A stretch of 64,000 nt of DNA from Salinicoccus hispanicus (GCF_009831115.1 NZ_WUUK01000001.1:62001-126000); one strand, 5' to 3'. Positions 32,523 through 42,077 are shown, counted from the stretch's first letter. A program made the numbers and translations. Notes: generated by a model not told the origin, from the sequence alone.

Positions 32523-32870
32523 TTGTTTCTCCCTGAACTGATGAATGTGAATGTAACGGAACGCCTGACGTTTTTCGGCAGAATCTTCGGTCTGGATACG
32601 AATCCAGAGGCGGGCATGTGGTACTTGTTCATTACCATCTACATGCTGTCGATTCTTGTCTACAACCTTGGGTTTGCACGTAAAATCAAGCTATGGCAGA
32701 ACGTTGTCATTTACATCGTCATGTTTTTCGGATGTATAATGCTGACCTTCTTTGGTGCTTTTCTGCCGGTTGCAGAAAGTCTGGTCGTTGCTGCCATCAT
32801 TTTGGCACTCTATCGCTTCAGATTGCACCAGGAACGTAAAGCCGGCAACATCAAAACTTCCGGAAAATAG
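32523..32870 (+). CDS. ylaH: YlaH-like membrane protein
   Basis: Encodes 115 residues with three hydrophobic segments (~31-51, 58-80, 82-100) and a short basic tail. The start is TTG, preceded by GGAG within the end of typA; an ATG at 32541 has no ribosome site. The same typA-ylaH order occurs in Bacillales. Function is unknown. Confidence 0.8.
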   Translation: MFLPELMNVNVTERLTFFGRIFGLDTNPEAGMWYLFITIYMLSILVYNLGFARKIKLWQNVVIYIVMFFGCIMLTFFGAFLPVAESLVVAAIILALYRFRLHQERKAGNIKTSGK

Positions 32871-32907
32871 AAAAAGGCTGTTCATCCTCGGATGAACAGC
32901 CTTTTTT
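32871..32907. terminator. Bidirectional terminator, ylaH / minus-strand gene
   Basis: AAAAAGGCTGTTCATCC faces GGATGAACAGCCTTTTTT with a three-base loop. Confidence 0.92.
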
Positions 32908-32917
32908 CATAATAGGA

Positions 32918-33409
32918 CTAGTCGAATCTGATACCGCTGACATGTTCAAGACGCGCCTCGACCTTCCCATCATTGATGACAAGTACATCGATGAGGCCAT
33001 CTTCATAAAGCTGCTTTCCATCCTGGCTGAAATGAGCGTAGAACATATGACGCTCATCGTATGGAAGGGTTGTCGTCTGCGCTTCATGGTGCGTGAAGGT
33101 GATCATCGCATCTTCGCCGCTGGTCGGCTCTGTATATTCAAGGAACGGCTTCAGGCAGATGGCGAAAGTTCCCTCCAGCAGCTGCTGTTTCTTGAATTTC
33201 TTTTCGGATTTCAAAGTAGGCGGCTTTGTCGTGCCTTCTATGATCTGGCGGTTCCATTCTTTGGAATCGGAGAAATCAATCCGTTCATCGTCAGCATCAT
33301 TTTCGAGTATCTTATCGAGTTCCTCTTTACGGTCATCGAAGATCCATGTGGATGGATCCAGAGTGATTTGAAAACGCACATTGCCCATAATCTGTATAAT
33401 CATATTCAT
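32918..33409 (-). CDS. Uncharacterised protein, YlaL-like by position
   Basis: Soluble protein of 163 residues. The N-terminal part (VRFQITLDPSTWIFDDRKEELDKIL) looks beta-rich, the centre is charged, and the C-terminal half contains YDERHMFYAHFSQDGKQLYEDGLIDVLVINDGK. I see no catalytic motif and no signal peptide. It sits between typA-ylaH and ylaN, where other Bacillales carry ylaL, so orthology is plausible but unproven. Confidence 0.65.
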   Translation of the reverse strand: MNMIIQIMGNVRFQITLDPSTWIFDDRKEELDKILENDADDERIDFSDSKEWNRQIIEGTTKPPTLKSEKKFKKQQLLEGTFAICLKPFLEYTEPTSGEDAMITFTHHEAQTTTLPYDERHMFYAHFSQDGKQLYEDGLIDVLVINDGKVEARLEHVSGIRFD

Positions 33410-33489
33410 CCGCTCCTTATCCTGTAATTATAACAGACTTTAATAGTATATATAAATGCCCGCAACTGCTTTCATATGCTCGTCTTTGC

Positions 33490-33518
33490 TTGCTTTTTTA
33501 CGTATGGTGATATAAAAT
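33490..33518 (+). promoter_or_regulatory. Candidate promoter of ylaN
   Basis: TTGCTT (33490-33495), a 17-base spacer and TAAAAT (33513-33518), 33 bases before the GTG start. Confidence 0.45.
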
Positions 33519-33550
33519 TTTATAGAGAGTTTATAGAAAGGGGTTATTTC

Positions 33551-33850
33551 GTGTCCACATTAGATGAACTAAGTAAACAAGCTTATGACCAGTTGGAGAA
33601 AGACGCAGAGAAGATTGTTCAGCTGATCGAAGTGCAGATGGACAATCTGACAATGCCCCAATGCCCTGTCTATGAAGAAGTATTGGACACCCAGATGTTC
33701 GGGCTGTCCAAAGAAGTTCATTTTGCTGCCAGGCTTGGCCTGATCGATCCTCAAGATGGCCGTGCACTGCTGGAGAAACTTGAGAAGGAAGTCTCCAAAG
33801 TTCACGATGCATATATGGAAGATGAAAAATTCGAGTCTAAAGAAATGTGA
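33551..33850 (+). CDS. ylaN: YlaN, iron-responsive Fur-interacting protein
   Basis: Small helical cytoplasmic protein of 99 residues (UPF0358). The GTG at 33551 follows GAAAGGGG at seven bases, giving the usual [22 protein letters not shown]-terminus; the longer open frame from 33476 is not needed. Work in S. aureus and B. subtilis links YlaN to iron and Fur derepression (family knowledge). The last codons lie inside its terminator stem. Confidence 0.87.
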   Translation: MSTLDELSKQAYDQLEKDAEKIVQLIEVQMDNLTMPQCPVYEEVLDTQMFGLSKEVHFAARLGLIDPQDGRALLEKLEKEVSKVHDAYMEDEKFESKEM

Positions 33851-33866
33851 TCTTTAGACTTTTTTT
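33836..33866 (+). terminator. Terminator overlapping the ylaN stop
   Basis: TCTAAAGA and TCTTTAGA form an 8-bp stem followed by CTTTTTTT. The stem begins inside the coding sequence. Confidence 0.7.
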
Positions 33867-33881
33867 AAATGAGGCGATACC

Positions 33882-35066
33882 TTGTCATTTATAAGAGATT
33901 TCTTTAATTACGTAAGAGTATATTCAAAATATGTCGATTTCACCATAATCATTACATATGTACTGCTGAGTCTGATCGGCCTTGTCATGATCTATAGTGC
34001 GAGCATGGTGACATCATGGAAAGATGGGGGCAACCCTGAGAGTTTCTACATAAAACAGTTGGTTGCCATCGTTCTCGGTTTTACAATGGTATTCATCATG
34101 GCATACTTCATGTCGGGGGAGTTCCTGAAGAATAAATATTTTCAGATAATTGCTACAGGGGCCATCTTCATACTACTGGTATATACGGCGCTTTTCGGTA
34201 TGGAGGTAAATGGTGAGAGGAACTGGATTCCAATTCCTATAGGGGGATTCAACTTCCAGACTTCCGAATTCTTCAAGATTGTGACCATCCTCTACCTGGC
34301 CTATATATATGACCGCAAGAAAGATCGGCTGAAGCAGCTGGAAGGGGGGCATCTCGTTCCCCTTCTGTTCATCGGGTTCTGTACAATGATTGTCGTCACC
34401 AACGATTTCGGGACGGGCCTTGTCATCATGGGAATCATAGCAGGCATATTCCTATACTCGGGCATCCCCATCGGATTCCTTGCCAAAGCAGGTGGCGTGC
34501 TTGCTGTTGCTGCCGGTGTTGTCGGAGTGGTTACGTACTTGATCAAAGGCAGTATCCTCTCTCCCTATCAGCAGGCGCGGATCGATACATTCCTGCATCC
34601 ATTCAATGATCCCACAGGCACGGGGTACCAGCTGACCAATGCACTGGTCTCCATATCGCATGGCGGGGTGACAGGGAATGGCATCGGCAATAGTGTAATG
34701 AAGCTTGGCTATCTGCCTGAGCCGCATACCGACTTCATCTTTGCCATCATTGCTGAGGAGCTTGGTCTGATCGGTGTGATGTTCATACTTTGCCTGTATC
34801 TTATTATCGTCATCAAGGCACTCAGGTATGCTGCGATTTCAAAAGACATGTTCTATCGTCTTGTATGTATCGGTGTAGCAATCTACGTTTCATTCCAGCT
34901 GTTCATAAATCTTGGAGGCATCTCCAAGCTGATTCCGCTGACAGGTGTGCCGCTGCCGCTCCTGAGCTATGGTGGATCTTCATTCTTGAGCATTTCGATC
35001 GCCATAGGTCTGCTGATCATTGCGGCCAAACACGTGAAAAAGTCAAAAGAGATGGAAAGCATCTGA
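33882..35066 (+). CDS. ftsW: FtsW, septal peptidoglycan glycosyltransferase (SEDS)
   Basis: Polytopic SEDS protein, 394 residues and about ten membrane segments, which polymerises lipid II at the septum with a class B PBP. The conserved C-terminal motif GVPLPLLSYGGSS is near residue 355, and ERNWIP in the first large loop is near residue 109. The start is TTG, after GAGG. Position next to pycA identifies it as the FtsW copy rather than RodA in staphylococci. Confidence 0.92.
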   Translation: MSFIRDFFNYVRVYSKYVDFTIIITYVLLSLIGLVMIYSASMVTSWKDGGNPESFYIKQLVAIVLGFTMVFIMAYFMSGEFLKNKYFQIIATGAIFILLVYTALFGMEVNGERNWIPIPIGGFNFQTSEFFKIVTILYLAYIYDRKKDRLKQLEGGHLVPLLFIGFCTMIVVTNDFGTGLVIMGIIAGIFLYSGIPIGFLAKAGGVLAVAAGVVGVVTYLIKGSILSPYQQARIDTFLHPFNDPTGTGYQLTNALVSISHGGVTGNGIGNSVMKLGYLPEPHTDFIFAIIAEELGLIGVMFILCLYLIIVIKALRYAAISKDMFYRLVCIGVAIYVSFQLFINLGGISKLIPLTGVPLPLLSYGGSSFLSISIAIGLLIIAAKHVKKSKEMESI

Positions 35067-35068
35067 CT

Positions 35069-35096
35069 CCGGGTATCATTAGTACCCGGTTTTTTT
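35069..35096 (+). terminator. Terminator after ftsW
   Basis: CCGGGTA and TACCCGG pair around TCATTAG, followed by seven T residues. Confidence 0.9.
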
Positions 35097-35164
35097 ATCG
35101 CAAATAATGAAATCGCTTCCATAAATATTTCAATAATACTATTAATATTTCGTAATTGATTTCA

Positions 35165-35193
35165 TTGTATATTTTTTGAATATTTAATATAAT
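35165..35193 (+). promoter_or_regulatory. Sigma-A promoter of pycA
   Basis: TTGTAT (35165-35170), a 17-base spacer and a perfect TATAAT (35188-35193), 28 bases before the start. The surrounding 60 bases are very AT-rich. Confidence 0.6.
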
Positions 35194-35220
35194 TGATAAG
35201 TATAGCAAAGGAGGAAGATT

Positions 35221-38200
35221 ATGAATAGAATCAACAAGCTGCTTGTCGCCAATAGAGGAGAAATTGCAATTCGTATTTTCCGGGCGTGCACAGAACTCGA
35301 TATTACAACTGTGGCAATCTACAGCAACGAAGACAAAGGTGCGCTACATAGATATAAAGCAGATGAAGCTTATCTTGTCGGCGAAGATCTATCACCGACC
35401 GAGAGCTATCTAAATATAGAAGCGATCATCAGAGTGGCAAAAAATGCTGGTGTGGATGCGATTCACCCAGGCTACGGTTTCCTGAGTGAAAATATGGAAT
35501 TCGCAAGACGGTGCCAGGAAGAGGGCATCATATTCGTCGGTCCTGAGCTGCGCCACCTCGATATGTTCGGAGATAAAGTAAAGGCGCGTGAAACTGCAGT
35601 TGCTACAGGTCTGCCCGTCATCCCTGGTACGGACGGTGCGGTCCAGTCTTTTGAAGAAGTGGAAGAATTCATCGAGACGCATGGCTATCCGATCATCATC
35701 AAGGCGATTTCCGGTGGTGGCGGCAAGGGCATGCGTATTGTCGATAGTGCAGATGACCTCAGGGACAGCTACGACCGTGCCAAAAGTGAAGCTTCCAAGT
35801 CCTTTGGCAATAGCGAAGTCTACCTTGAGAAATACGTTGATAGGCCGAAGCACATAGAGGTTCAGATCATCGGGGATACCGAAGGGAACATGCTTCATCT
35901 GTATGAGAGGGACTGTTCGGTCCAGAGGCGCCATCAGAAAGTGGTGGAAGTTGCGCCATCAGTCGGCCTGAGTGATGAACTGCGACTTGAAATCTGTGAA
36001 GCGGCGAAGAACATGGGCGAGCAGGTCGGCTACGTCAATGCAGGTACGGTGGAATTTCTTGTAGCGAATGAGGAATTCTATTTCATCGAAGTCAATCCGC
36101 GTGTTCAGGTTGAGCATACGATTACCGAAATGGTTACTGGTATCGATATCGTGAAAACCCAGATCCAGATTGCCGACGGCAATACGCTGTTCGGTGAAGT
36201 CATCAATCTGCCACAGCAGGAGAAGATTCCGCTGATGGGCTATGCGGTACAGTGCCGTATCACCACAGAGGACCCACTGAACGACTTCATGCCCGATACC
36301 GGTGAAATCATGGCCTATCGTTCGAGTGGTGGTTTCGGTGTCCGTCTTGATGCCGGTGACGGTTTCCAGGGTGCTGTCATTTCTCCCTACTATGATTCAC
36401 TACTTGTAAAGCTGTCGACGCATGGGCTTACCTACAAGGATGCCAATGAGAAAATGACACGCAGCTTGAAGGAAATGCGGATCCGCGGTATCAAGACGAA
36501 TCTTCAGTTCCTGATCAACGTCATAGGCAATAAAGATTTCCAAAAAGGGGACTATTCGACGAAGTTCATTGACACCACACCATCGCTCTTCGAGTTCGAA
36601 AAACCGAAGGACCGGGGAACGAAAACGCTGGAATACATTTCGACAATTACCATAAACGGTTTCCCAGGTGTAGAGAAACGCCAGAAGCCGCATTTCGATC
36701 CACCTGTACTGCCCGACCATGAACCGGTCATCAAAGAGGGAACAAAGCAGATACTGGATCGCGAGGGGCCGGAAGGGCTTGCAAAATGGCTGAAGGCCCA
36801 GGAGGATACTCTCATCACGGACACCACGATGCGGGATGCCCACCAGTCACTTCTGACGACACGGGTCCGGACCTACGACATGAAGAAGATCGCCCCGTAT
36901 ACGGCACATGATCTGAGTGATGCATTTTCTCTTGAGATGTGGGGAGGTGCTACGTTCGATGTCGCCTACAACTTCCTGAAGGAGGATCCTTGGAGACGTC
37001 TTGAAATATTGCGCAAGGAAATACCGAATGTACTTTTCCAGATGCTGCTGCGCGCCTCCAATGCGGTAGGGTATAAGAACTATCCTGATAATGTTGTGGA
37101 GAAGTTCGTACAGGAGAGTGCAGATGCTGGTATAGATGTATTCAGGATATTCGATTCCCTGAACTGGATGGAAGCGATGAAGCAGCCGATTGAAGCGGTG
37201 CTCAAGACAGGGAAGGTGGCAGAGGGTGCCATCTGCTACACAGGTGATATCCTCAATCCGGAGCGTTCCAATGTCTATACGCTCGACTACTATAGAAATA
37301 TGGCCAAAGCTCTCGAAGCTGAAGGCGTCCATATACTTGCCATCAAGGATATGGCCGGCCTGCTCAAGCCGCAGGCAGCCTATGAGCTGATCGGCGAACT
37401 GAAGGCGACAGTGGATATTCCAATCCATCTGCATACGCATGATACAAGCGGCAACGGTGTGCTGATGTATCATAAGGCGATCGAAGCCGGTGTTGATGTT
37501 GTCGATACCGCCCTTGGAGCAATGAGTGGTCTGACTTCGCAGCCGAGTGCCAACAGCCTCTATTACGCACAGAGCAGTCAGGACAGGCAGATCCGTGCGG
37601 ATATAGATGGTCTTGAGCGACTCAGCCAATACTGGGAGAGTGTCAGAAGGTACTACACTGATTTCGAGAGTGATATAAAGAGTCCGAATACAGAAATCTA
37701 CAAGCATGAAATGCCAGGAGGACAGTACTCCAATCTGTTCAGCCAGGCCAAGTCACTTGGTCTCGGCGAGCGTTATGGTGAAGTGAAGAAGATGTACCAG
37801 AAGGTGAATATGCTGTTCGGTGATATCGTCAAAGTGACGCCTTCATCCAAAGTGGTCGGAGATATGGCGCTATTCATGGTCCAGAATGACCTTGATGAAG
37901 AGAGTGTCATCGAACGGGGGCCGCATCTCGACTTCCCGGATTCCGTTGTCAGCTTCTTCAAAGGCGAAATCGGCAGACCGGTGTCAGGGTTCAATACCGA
38001 ACTCCAGGATGCTGTACTGAAAGGAGCAGAACCGCTGACGGAACGACCGGGAAAAGTGATGGAGCCTGTGGATTTCGATGCGTTGAGAGAAGAAGTGTCG
38101 CAATTCTGCGAGCGCAAGGTGACGGATAAGGATGTATTGTCCTACGCACTCTACCCGAAGGTCTTCAAGGAATTCATCAGTACGAATGACAGGTTCGGCA

Positions 38201-38658
38201 ATGTTGAAGTGCTTGATACACCGACTTTCCTTTTCGGAATGCGTAAAAATGAAGTGCTTGAGATTGAAATCGACAAAGGTAAGACGTTGATCGTCAACCT
38301 GCTTTCTGTAGGTCATGTTCATGAAGATGGCTGTCGCTGGATGTACTTCGAATTGAACGGATTCCCAAGGAAGGTATATATCAATGATGAAAATGTGGAA
38401 TCCACTTCAGCCCGCCTGAAGAAGGCGGATCCGACCGAGCTTGGAGACATCGGCGCACAGATGCCGGGCACGGTGAGTACAGTGAAGTACAAGGCGGGCG
38501 ACACATTCAAAAAAGGGGAGGTCATCATCATTACAGAGGCCATGAAGATGGAGAACTCTGTAAAAGCGCCATTTGATGGCAAAGTTGCGGAAGTATTCGT
38601 GTCTGCCGGAGACAAGGTTGCATCCATGGATCTCATGATGACAGTAGAAAAGGCATAA
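35221..38658 (+). CDS. pycA: Pyruvate carboxylase
   Basis: Biotin enzyme that carboxylates pyruvate to oxaloacetate for anaplerosis. Domains in order are biotin carboxylase with ATP-grasp (1-~455, IKAISGGGGKGMR and EVNPRVQVEHT), carboxyltransferase (~525-800, DTTMRDAHQSLLTTRVR, metal-binding HLHTHDTSGNG), an allosteric/tetramerisation region, and a biotinyl domain with TEAMKME, biotinyl-Lys K1109. Full length is 1145 residues. A strong GGAGG site and its own promoter and terminator make it a single-gene unit. Confidence 0.97.
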   Translation: MNRINKLLVANRGEIAIRIFRACTELDITTVAIYSNEDKGALHRYKADEAYLVGEDLSPTESYLNIEAIIRVAKNAGVDAIHPGYGFLSENMEFARRCQEEGIIFVGPELRHLDMFGDKVKARETAVATGLPVIPGTDGAVQSFEEVEEFIETHGYPIIIKAISGGGGKGMRIVDSADDLRDSYDRAKSEASKSFGNSEVYLEKYVDRPKHIEVQIIGDTEGNMLHLYERDCSVQRRHQKVVEVAPSVGLSDELRLEICEAAKNMGEQVGYVNAGTVEFLVANEEFYFIEVNPRVQVEHTITEMVTGIDIVKTQIQIADGNTLFGEVINLPQQEKIPLMGYAVQCRITTEDPLNDFMPDTGEIMAYRSSGGFGVRLDAGDGFQGAVISPYYDSLLVKLSTHGLTYKDANEKMTRSLKEMRIRGIKTNLQFLINVIGNKDFQKGDYSTKFIDTTPSLFEFEKPKDRGTKTLEYISTITINGFPGVEKRQKPHFDPPVLPDHEPVIKEGTKQILDREGPEGLAKWLKAQEDTLITDTTMRDAHQSLLTTRVRTYDMKKIAPYTAHDLSDAFSLEMWGGATFDVAYNFLKEDPWRRLEILRKEIPNVLFQMLLRASNAVGYKNYPDNVVEKFVQESADAGIDVFRIFDSLNWMEAMKQPIEAVLKTGKVAEGAICYTGDILNPERSNVYTLDYYRNMAKALEAEGVHILAIKDMAGLLKPQAAYELIGELKATVDIPIHLHTHDTSGNGVLMYHKAIEAGVDVVDTALGAMSGLTSQPSANSLYYAQSSQDRQIRADIDGLERLSQYWESVRRYYTDFESDIKSPNTEIYKHEMPGGQYSNLFSQAKSLGLGERYGEVKKMYQKVNMLFGDIVKVTPSSKVVGDMALFMVQNDLDEESVIERGPHLDFPDSVVSFFKGEIGRPVSGFNTELQDAVLKGAEPLTERPGKVMEPVDFDALREEVSQFCERKVTDKDVLSYALYPKVFKEFISTNDRFGNVEVLDTPTFLFGMRKNEVLEIEIDKGKTLIVNLLSVGHVHEDGCRWMYFELNGFPRKVYINDENVESTSARLKKADPTELGDIGAQMPGTVSTVKYKAGDTFKKGEVIIITEAMKMENSVKAPFDGKVAEVFVSAGDKVASMDLMMTVEKA

Positions 38659-38690
38659 AAATATACCCACACATTGTGTGGGTATATTTA
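38658..38690. terminator. Bidirectional terminator, pycA / ctaA
   Basis: ATATACCCACAC pairs perfectly with GTGTGGGTATAT around ATT, with A and T flanks. It overlaps the pycA and ctaA stops. Confidence 0.85.
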
Positions 38691-39581
38691 TTTGGTTCTG
38701 GAAAGCAGCAGGATGAAGTAGCATAGCAGTCCGAACAGCAGAGTGATGAACAGGGCATGCAGCAGAGCGATGAATATATTGACCAGGGTCAGTACACTCA
38801 GCATCCCGGTCAGGGCCTGCAGCAGTACAAGAATGAATGCAATCGTCCATCCGTACTTCAATATCCTGTACTGGCTATAGTGTCTGAGTACATGGATCAG
38901 TATAACGAATATCCAGATGACAATGATGCCGGCAAGTACGCGGTGGCTCATCTGCACCCATTGATAGAAATTCCCAGCCCATAACTGGCCCTGCCCGCAA
39001 TGTGGCCACCCAAGACAGGCAAGTGATGAATTCGTATGTCTGACAAGTGCGCCACTATAGACAACCAGATAGATATAGATGGTCAGAAATATCGTGTGGT
39101 ATCTGAGATATGAACCGATCACCAGAGATTGTGCTTCAAATTTCTGGTCGACTTCAAATACAAGTAGTGTGAGCAGGAAGACAGAAGCAAAGCTGATCAG
39201 AGAAATACCGAAGTGCGCTGCAAGAATAAAGTCGTTCTGTCCCCAGATGACTGCACCTGCACCAATCAGTGCCTGAACAAGAATGAAACCGATACTCATC
39301 ATGACGAGAAAGCGTGTTTCCCTTTTGTGGGGAAGGAGTTTAAGAGCAAGCCAGCCCAGCAGGCCGACCATTATGATGGCCATGCCGGAGACTCCCCGGT
39401 GGGCAAGTTCGATAATTGTTTCAATCGGCCATGAGCTCGGGATGATCTGCCCGTGGCATAGTGGCCATGATCGTCCACATCCATCGGCAGAACCGGTTTT
39501 AGTTACCAATGCACCACCGATTTGCACGAAGACCATCATGAGTGTGGTTACGACGGCTAATATTTTCAAGTTTTTATACAA
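38688..39581 (-). CDS. ctaA: Heme A synthase
   Basis: Eight-helix membrane enzyme that oxidises heme O to heme A for the terminal oxidase. The N-terminal loop cysteines C35 and C42 (ADGCGRSWPLCHG) and the second pair in LACLGWPHCGQG match the Bacillus-type enzyme. I place the start at TTG 39581, six bases from GAGGTG; the frame continues open upstream but that part has no family likeness. Length 297 residues is typical. It is divergent from ctaB. Confidence 0.93.
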   Translation of the reverse strand: MYKNLKILAVVTTLMMVFVQIGGALVTKTGSADGCGRSWPLCHGQIIPSSWPIETIIELAHRGVSGMAIIMVGLLGWLALKLLPHKRETRFLVMMSIGFILVQALIGAGAVIWGQNDFILAAHFGISLISFASVFLLTLLVFEVDQKFEAQSLVIGSYLRYHTIFLTIYIYLVVYSGALVRHTNSSLACLGWPHCGQGQLWAGNFYQWVQMSHRVLAGIIVIWIFVILIHVLRHYSQYRILKYGWTIAFILVLLQALTGMLSVLTLVNIFIALLHALFITLLFGLLCYFILLLSRTK

Positions 39582-39628
39582 TGGTAACACCTCAATAGTT
39601 CTTTTGATGTAAGTGGTCACAGATAACC

Positions 39629-39657
39629 AATATATATGAAAGGACATGTCCGTGCAA
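39629..39657 (-). promoter_or_regulatory. Promoter of ctaA with palindrome in the spacer
   Basis: On the minus strand TTGCAC, a 17-base spacer and TATATT. The spacer contains the perfect palindrome GGACATGTCC (39642-39651), a possible operator. Confidence 0.55.
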
Positions 39658-39769
39658 TCATGAATATATTCGATTGCCCTTAACAATTCCAGAATATATG
39701 GTAAAATCGAAATGTACAACAAACAACTATTCCCAGTATAAAACACAAAAGGAATGAGATTGTGGCACA

Positions 39770-39797
39770 TTGATGAACAATTTTTGAACAATATAAA
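39770..39797 (+). promoter_or_regulatory. Candidate promoter of ctaB and the cta operon
   Basis: TTGATG (39770-39775), a 16-base spacer and TATAAA (39792-39797). An alternative lies at TTAACA 39680 / TAAAAT 39702. The ctaA-ctaB interval (39582-39891, 310 bases) contains only these promoters and AT-rich sequence. Confidence 0.4.
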
Positions 39798-39891
39798 ATG
39801 TAACGATTTTATTTCAGAAATGTATAGTAAATGTGTCATTTTTAATTTATTATTATCTGTAAATGTGTCTGTGGTGAAAGGAGGCGTATGG

Positions 39892-40812
39892 ATGCAAAGT
39901 GATGTATATGGTAATGATGTGCATCATGATAGTAAGGGAATCACCTTCAAGGCAGTGAAGACACTGGTCAAAGATGGTATTATCAAGGCGAACCTGATTC
40001 CGGCCTTTGCCGCAGGATTTCTGGCAGTAATGTATTATAATCAGTCTTTCTTCTCCAATGTTCCACTTCTGCTGCTGATGGTCGTAGCAACCGGACTTGT
40101 CATAGGCGGTGTTGCAGCACTGAACAACTACTATGATCGTGACATCGATTCAGTGATGGCATCGAAGCAGTCGAGACCCAGTGTCGACGGTACTTTCTCC
40201 GGTCGGGATATTCTGATGATCGGATACGGCAGCCTGGCTGTCGGGGAAATACTTCTGTTTTCGATCAATTCGACTGCTGGAACGCTCGGTCTGATTGCCG
40301 CTTTCGGATACGCGGTTGTCTACTCGATATTTGCAAAGCGTCATCTTCTATCGAATACGATTATCGGTGCAATTCCCGGAGCTATGCCACCGCTTATCGG
40401 CTGGGCCGTAATTGAACCGAATCTTCATATACTTGCCTGGGCGATGTTCATCGTGATGTTTCTGTGGCAACCTCCACACTTCTACGCGTTAGCAATAAAA
40501 CGAAGCGATGAATACAGTAGGGCAGGAGTGCCCATGCTTCCTTCCGTGAAGGGAAACCACCGCACGAGGAGATCGATTGTCTTCTGGGTGGCACTGCTTC
40601 TTTTTACTCCCATCATGATGACGGAACTTGGCTTGTGGTTCGTTATTCTGGCAACTGCATTGAACATTATATGGCTGGTCATTTCGTTCAACAAGTTCCG
40701 TCCAGTCGAAGATGATAACCGGCATGCCGGCAAGGTGTTCATCTTCTCGTTGAATTACATTATGATTTTCTTTGTAATGATTATTGTCGCCGGTCTATTA
40801 GGAAATTTCTAA
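39892..40812 (+). CDS. ctaB: Protoheme IX farnesyltransferase (heme O synthase)
   Basis: UbiA-type prenyltransferase that adds a farnesyl group to heme B. About eight membrane helices; the first Asp-rich motif NNYYDRDIDSVM is near residue 78 and the second-loop sequence KRSDEYSRAGVPMLP near residue 203. ATG 39892 follows AAAGGAGG by seven bases; the long upstream open frame is AT-rich spacer. It starts the ctaBCDEF operon with ctaA divergent. Confidence 0.93.
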   Translation: MQSDVYGNDVHHDSKGITFKAVKTLVKDGIIKANLIPAFAAGFLAVMYYNQSFFSNVPLLLLMVVATGLVIGGVAALNNYYDRDIDSVMASKQSRPSVDGTFSGRDILMIGYGSLAVGEILLFSINSTAGTLGLIAAFGYAVVYSIFAKRHLLSNTIIGAIPGAMPPLIGWAVIEPNLHILAWAMFIVMFLWQPPHFYALAIKRSDEYSRAGVPMLPSVKGNHRTRRSIVFWVALLLFTPIMMTELGLWFVILATALNIIWLVISFNKFRPVEDDNRHAGKVFIFSLNYIMIFFVMIIVAGLLGNF

Positions 40813-40842
40813 AGCTTAAGAATGAAAGAGAGGGCTATTTAC

Positions 40843-42075
40843 ATGAAAAATCGTTGGATGAATGCCAAGTGGCTTGGACTTATCACGATCTTGGCTGCAT
40901 TTGCATCCGGGTGTGGTAAGAATCATCTCAGCACTTTAAGGCCAGCTGGTGAAGTTGGACAGGAACAGTTCGATCTTATGCTGCTATCCATCATTATTAT
41001 GCTGTTTGTCGTTATCGTAGTTTCAATCATCTTTACTCTTGCTGTAGTAAAGAGCCGCAGGAAAAACCTGGGTGAAGATTTCGAACCCAAGGATGTTGCC
41101 GGAAATCATACACTTGAAGTGATCTGGACCGCAATTCCGATCATACTACTTATTATCCTTGCTGTCCCAACCGTCTATCTGACATTCAAACAGGCGGATA
41201 CACAGGCAATGGAAAATGATGATGGCGAAGTGAACAGCGAAGAAATAGTTGTCAATGTTACCGCAAACCAGTACTGGTGGGAATTCGAGTATCCTAATGT
41301 AGATGTCGTTACTTCTCAGGAGCTTGTCGTACCAACAGATAAGAAAGTTTACTTCAACCTCCAGGCTTCCGATGTCAAACACTCATTCTGGGTACCGGCT
41401 GCCGGTGGTAAGATGGATACTAACATAGATGGCATCAACAGTTTCTATCTTACTTTTGATGATGGGAAAGCACAGGATTCAAACCGTCTTTTCTATGGTA
41501 AATGTGCTGAACTTTGTGGACCATCGCACGCGCTGATGGACTTCAAGGTCAAGGCGCTGCCTGAAGAAGAGTACGATCAATGGCTTGCAGATATGAAAAA
41601 CATCGAAGAGCCGGTACAGGCATTTGCAGACGATGCAGCTGAAGGTCAGGAAATCTTCAACAACTCATGTATCGGCTGTCACGCTGTCACACCGACCGGT
41701 GCTGGGGCACAAGGCCCTAACCTGACAAACTTTGGGGACCGTGAACTGATTGCGGGCTACCTGGCTCACAGTGAAGAGAACCTCATCAACTGGATCGAGG
41801 ATCCGGAAGCATTCAAACCTGATAACAAGATGACAGGTGCATATGACCTTACAGATGAAGAAATTGCATCTGTTGCCGCCTACCTGATGGAACTCAAAGT
41901 CGAAGAGGGTTCAGGTGACGTGGAAACGTTAAGGGAAAGTGCTGAAGAATCCTCGGAAGAAGAATCCACTGAGTCTGGTGAAGAAGAGGAAGAAGCCTCC
42001 TCGGAACCAAGTGAAGAAAGTGCATCGGATTCTGAAGAAGACTCCTCGGAATCCGATGAAGAAGGAGGTAACTAG
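40843..42075 (+). CDS. ctaC: Cytochrome caa3 oxidase subunit II with cytochrome c domain
   Basis: Electron-entry subunit, 410 residues. A lipoprotein signal ends in A-S-G-C24. Two membrane helices follow (~47-70, 93-113), then the CuA domain with C221-AEL-C225, H229 and M232, and a fused cytochrome c domain with heme motif C276-IG-C279-H280. It thus accepts electrons through its own heme, as in Bacillus caa3. The last ~45 residues are an unusual run of Glu, Ser and Asp exposed outside the cell. ATG 40843 follows AGAGAGGG. S. aureus lacks this oxidase. Confidence 0.93.
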   Translation: MKNRWMNAKWLGLITILAAFASGCGKNHLSTLRPAGEVGQEQFDLMLLSIIIMLFVVIVVSIIFTLAVVKSRRKNLGEDFEPKDVAGNHTLEVIWTAIPIILLIILAVPTVYLTFKQADTQAMENDDGEVNSEEIVVNVTANQYWWEFEYPNVDVVTSQELVVPTDKKVYFNLQASDVKHSFWVPAAGGKMDTNIDGINSFYLTFDDGKAQDSNRLFYGKCAELCGPSHALMDFKVKALPEEEYDQWLADMKNIEEPVQAFADDAAEGQEIFNNSCIGCHAVTPTGAGAQGPNLTNFGDRELIAGYLAHSEENLINWIEDPEAFKPDNKMTGAYDLTDEEIASVAAYLMELKVEEGSGDVETLRESAEESSEEESTESGEEEEEASSEPSEESASDSEEDSSESDEEGGN

Positions 42076-42077
42076 TA

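Noticed and set aside
39582-39839. N-terminal extension of ctaA to 39839
   Set aside because: The extra ~86 residues show no CtaA likeness and cover the divergent promoter; a TTG with a good ribosome site at 39581 explains the gene.
39754-39891. N-terminal extension of ctaB from 39754
   Set aside because: AT-rich spacer translation; AAAGGAGG places the start at 39892.
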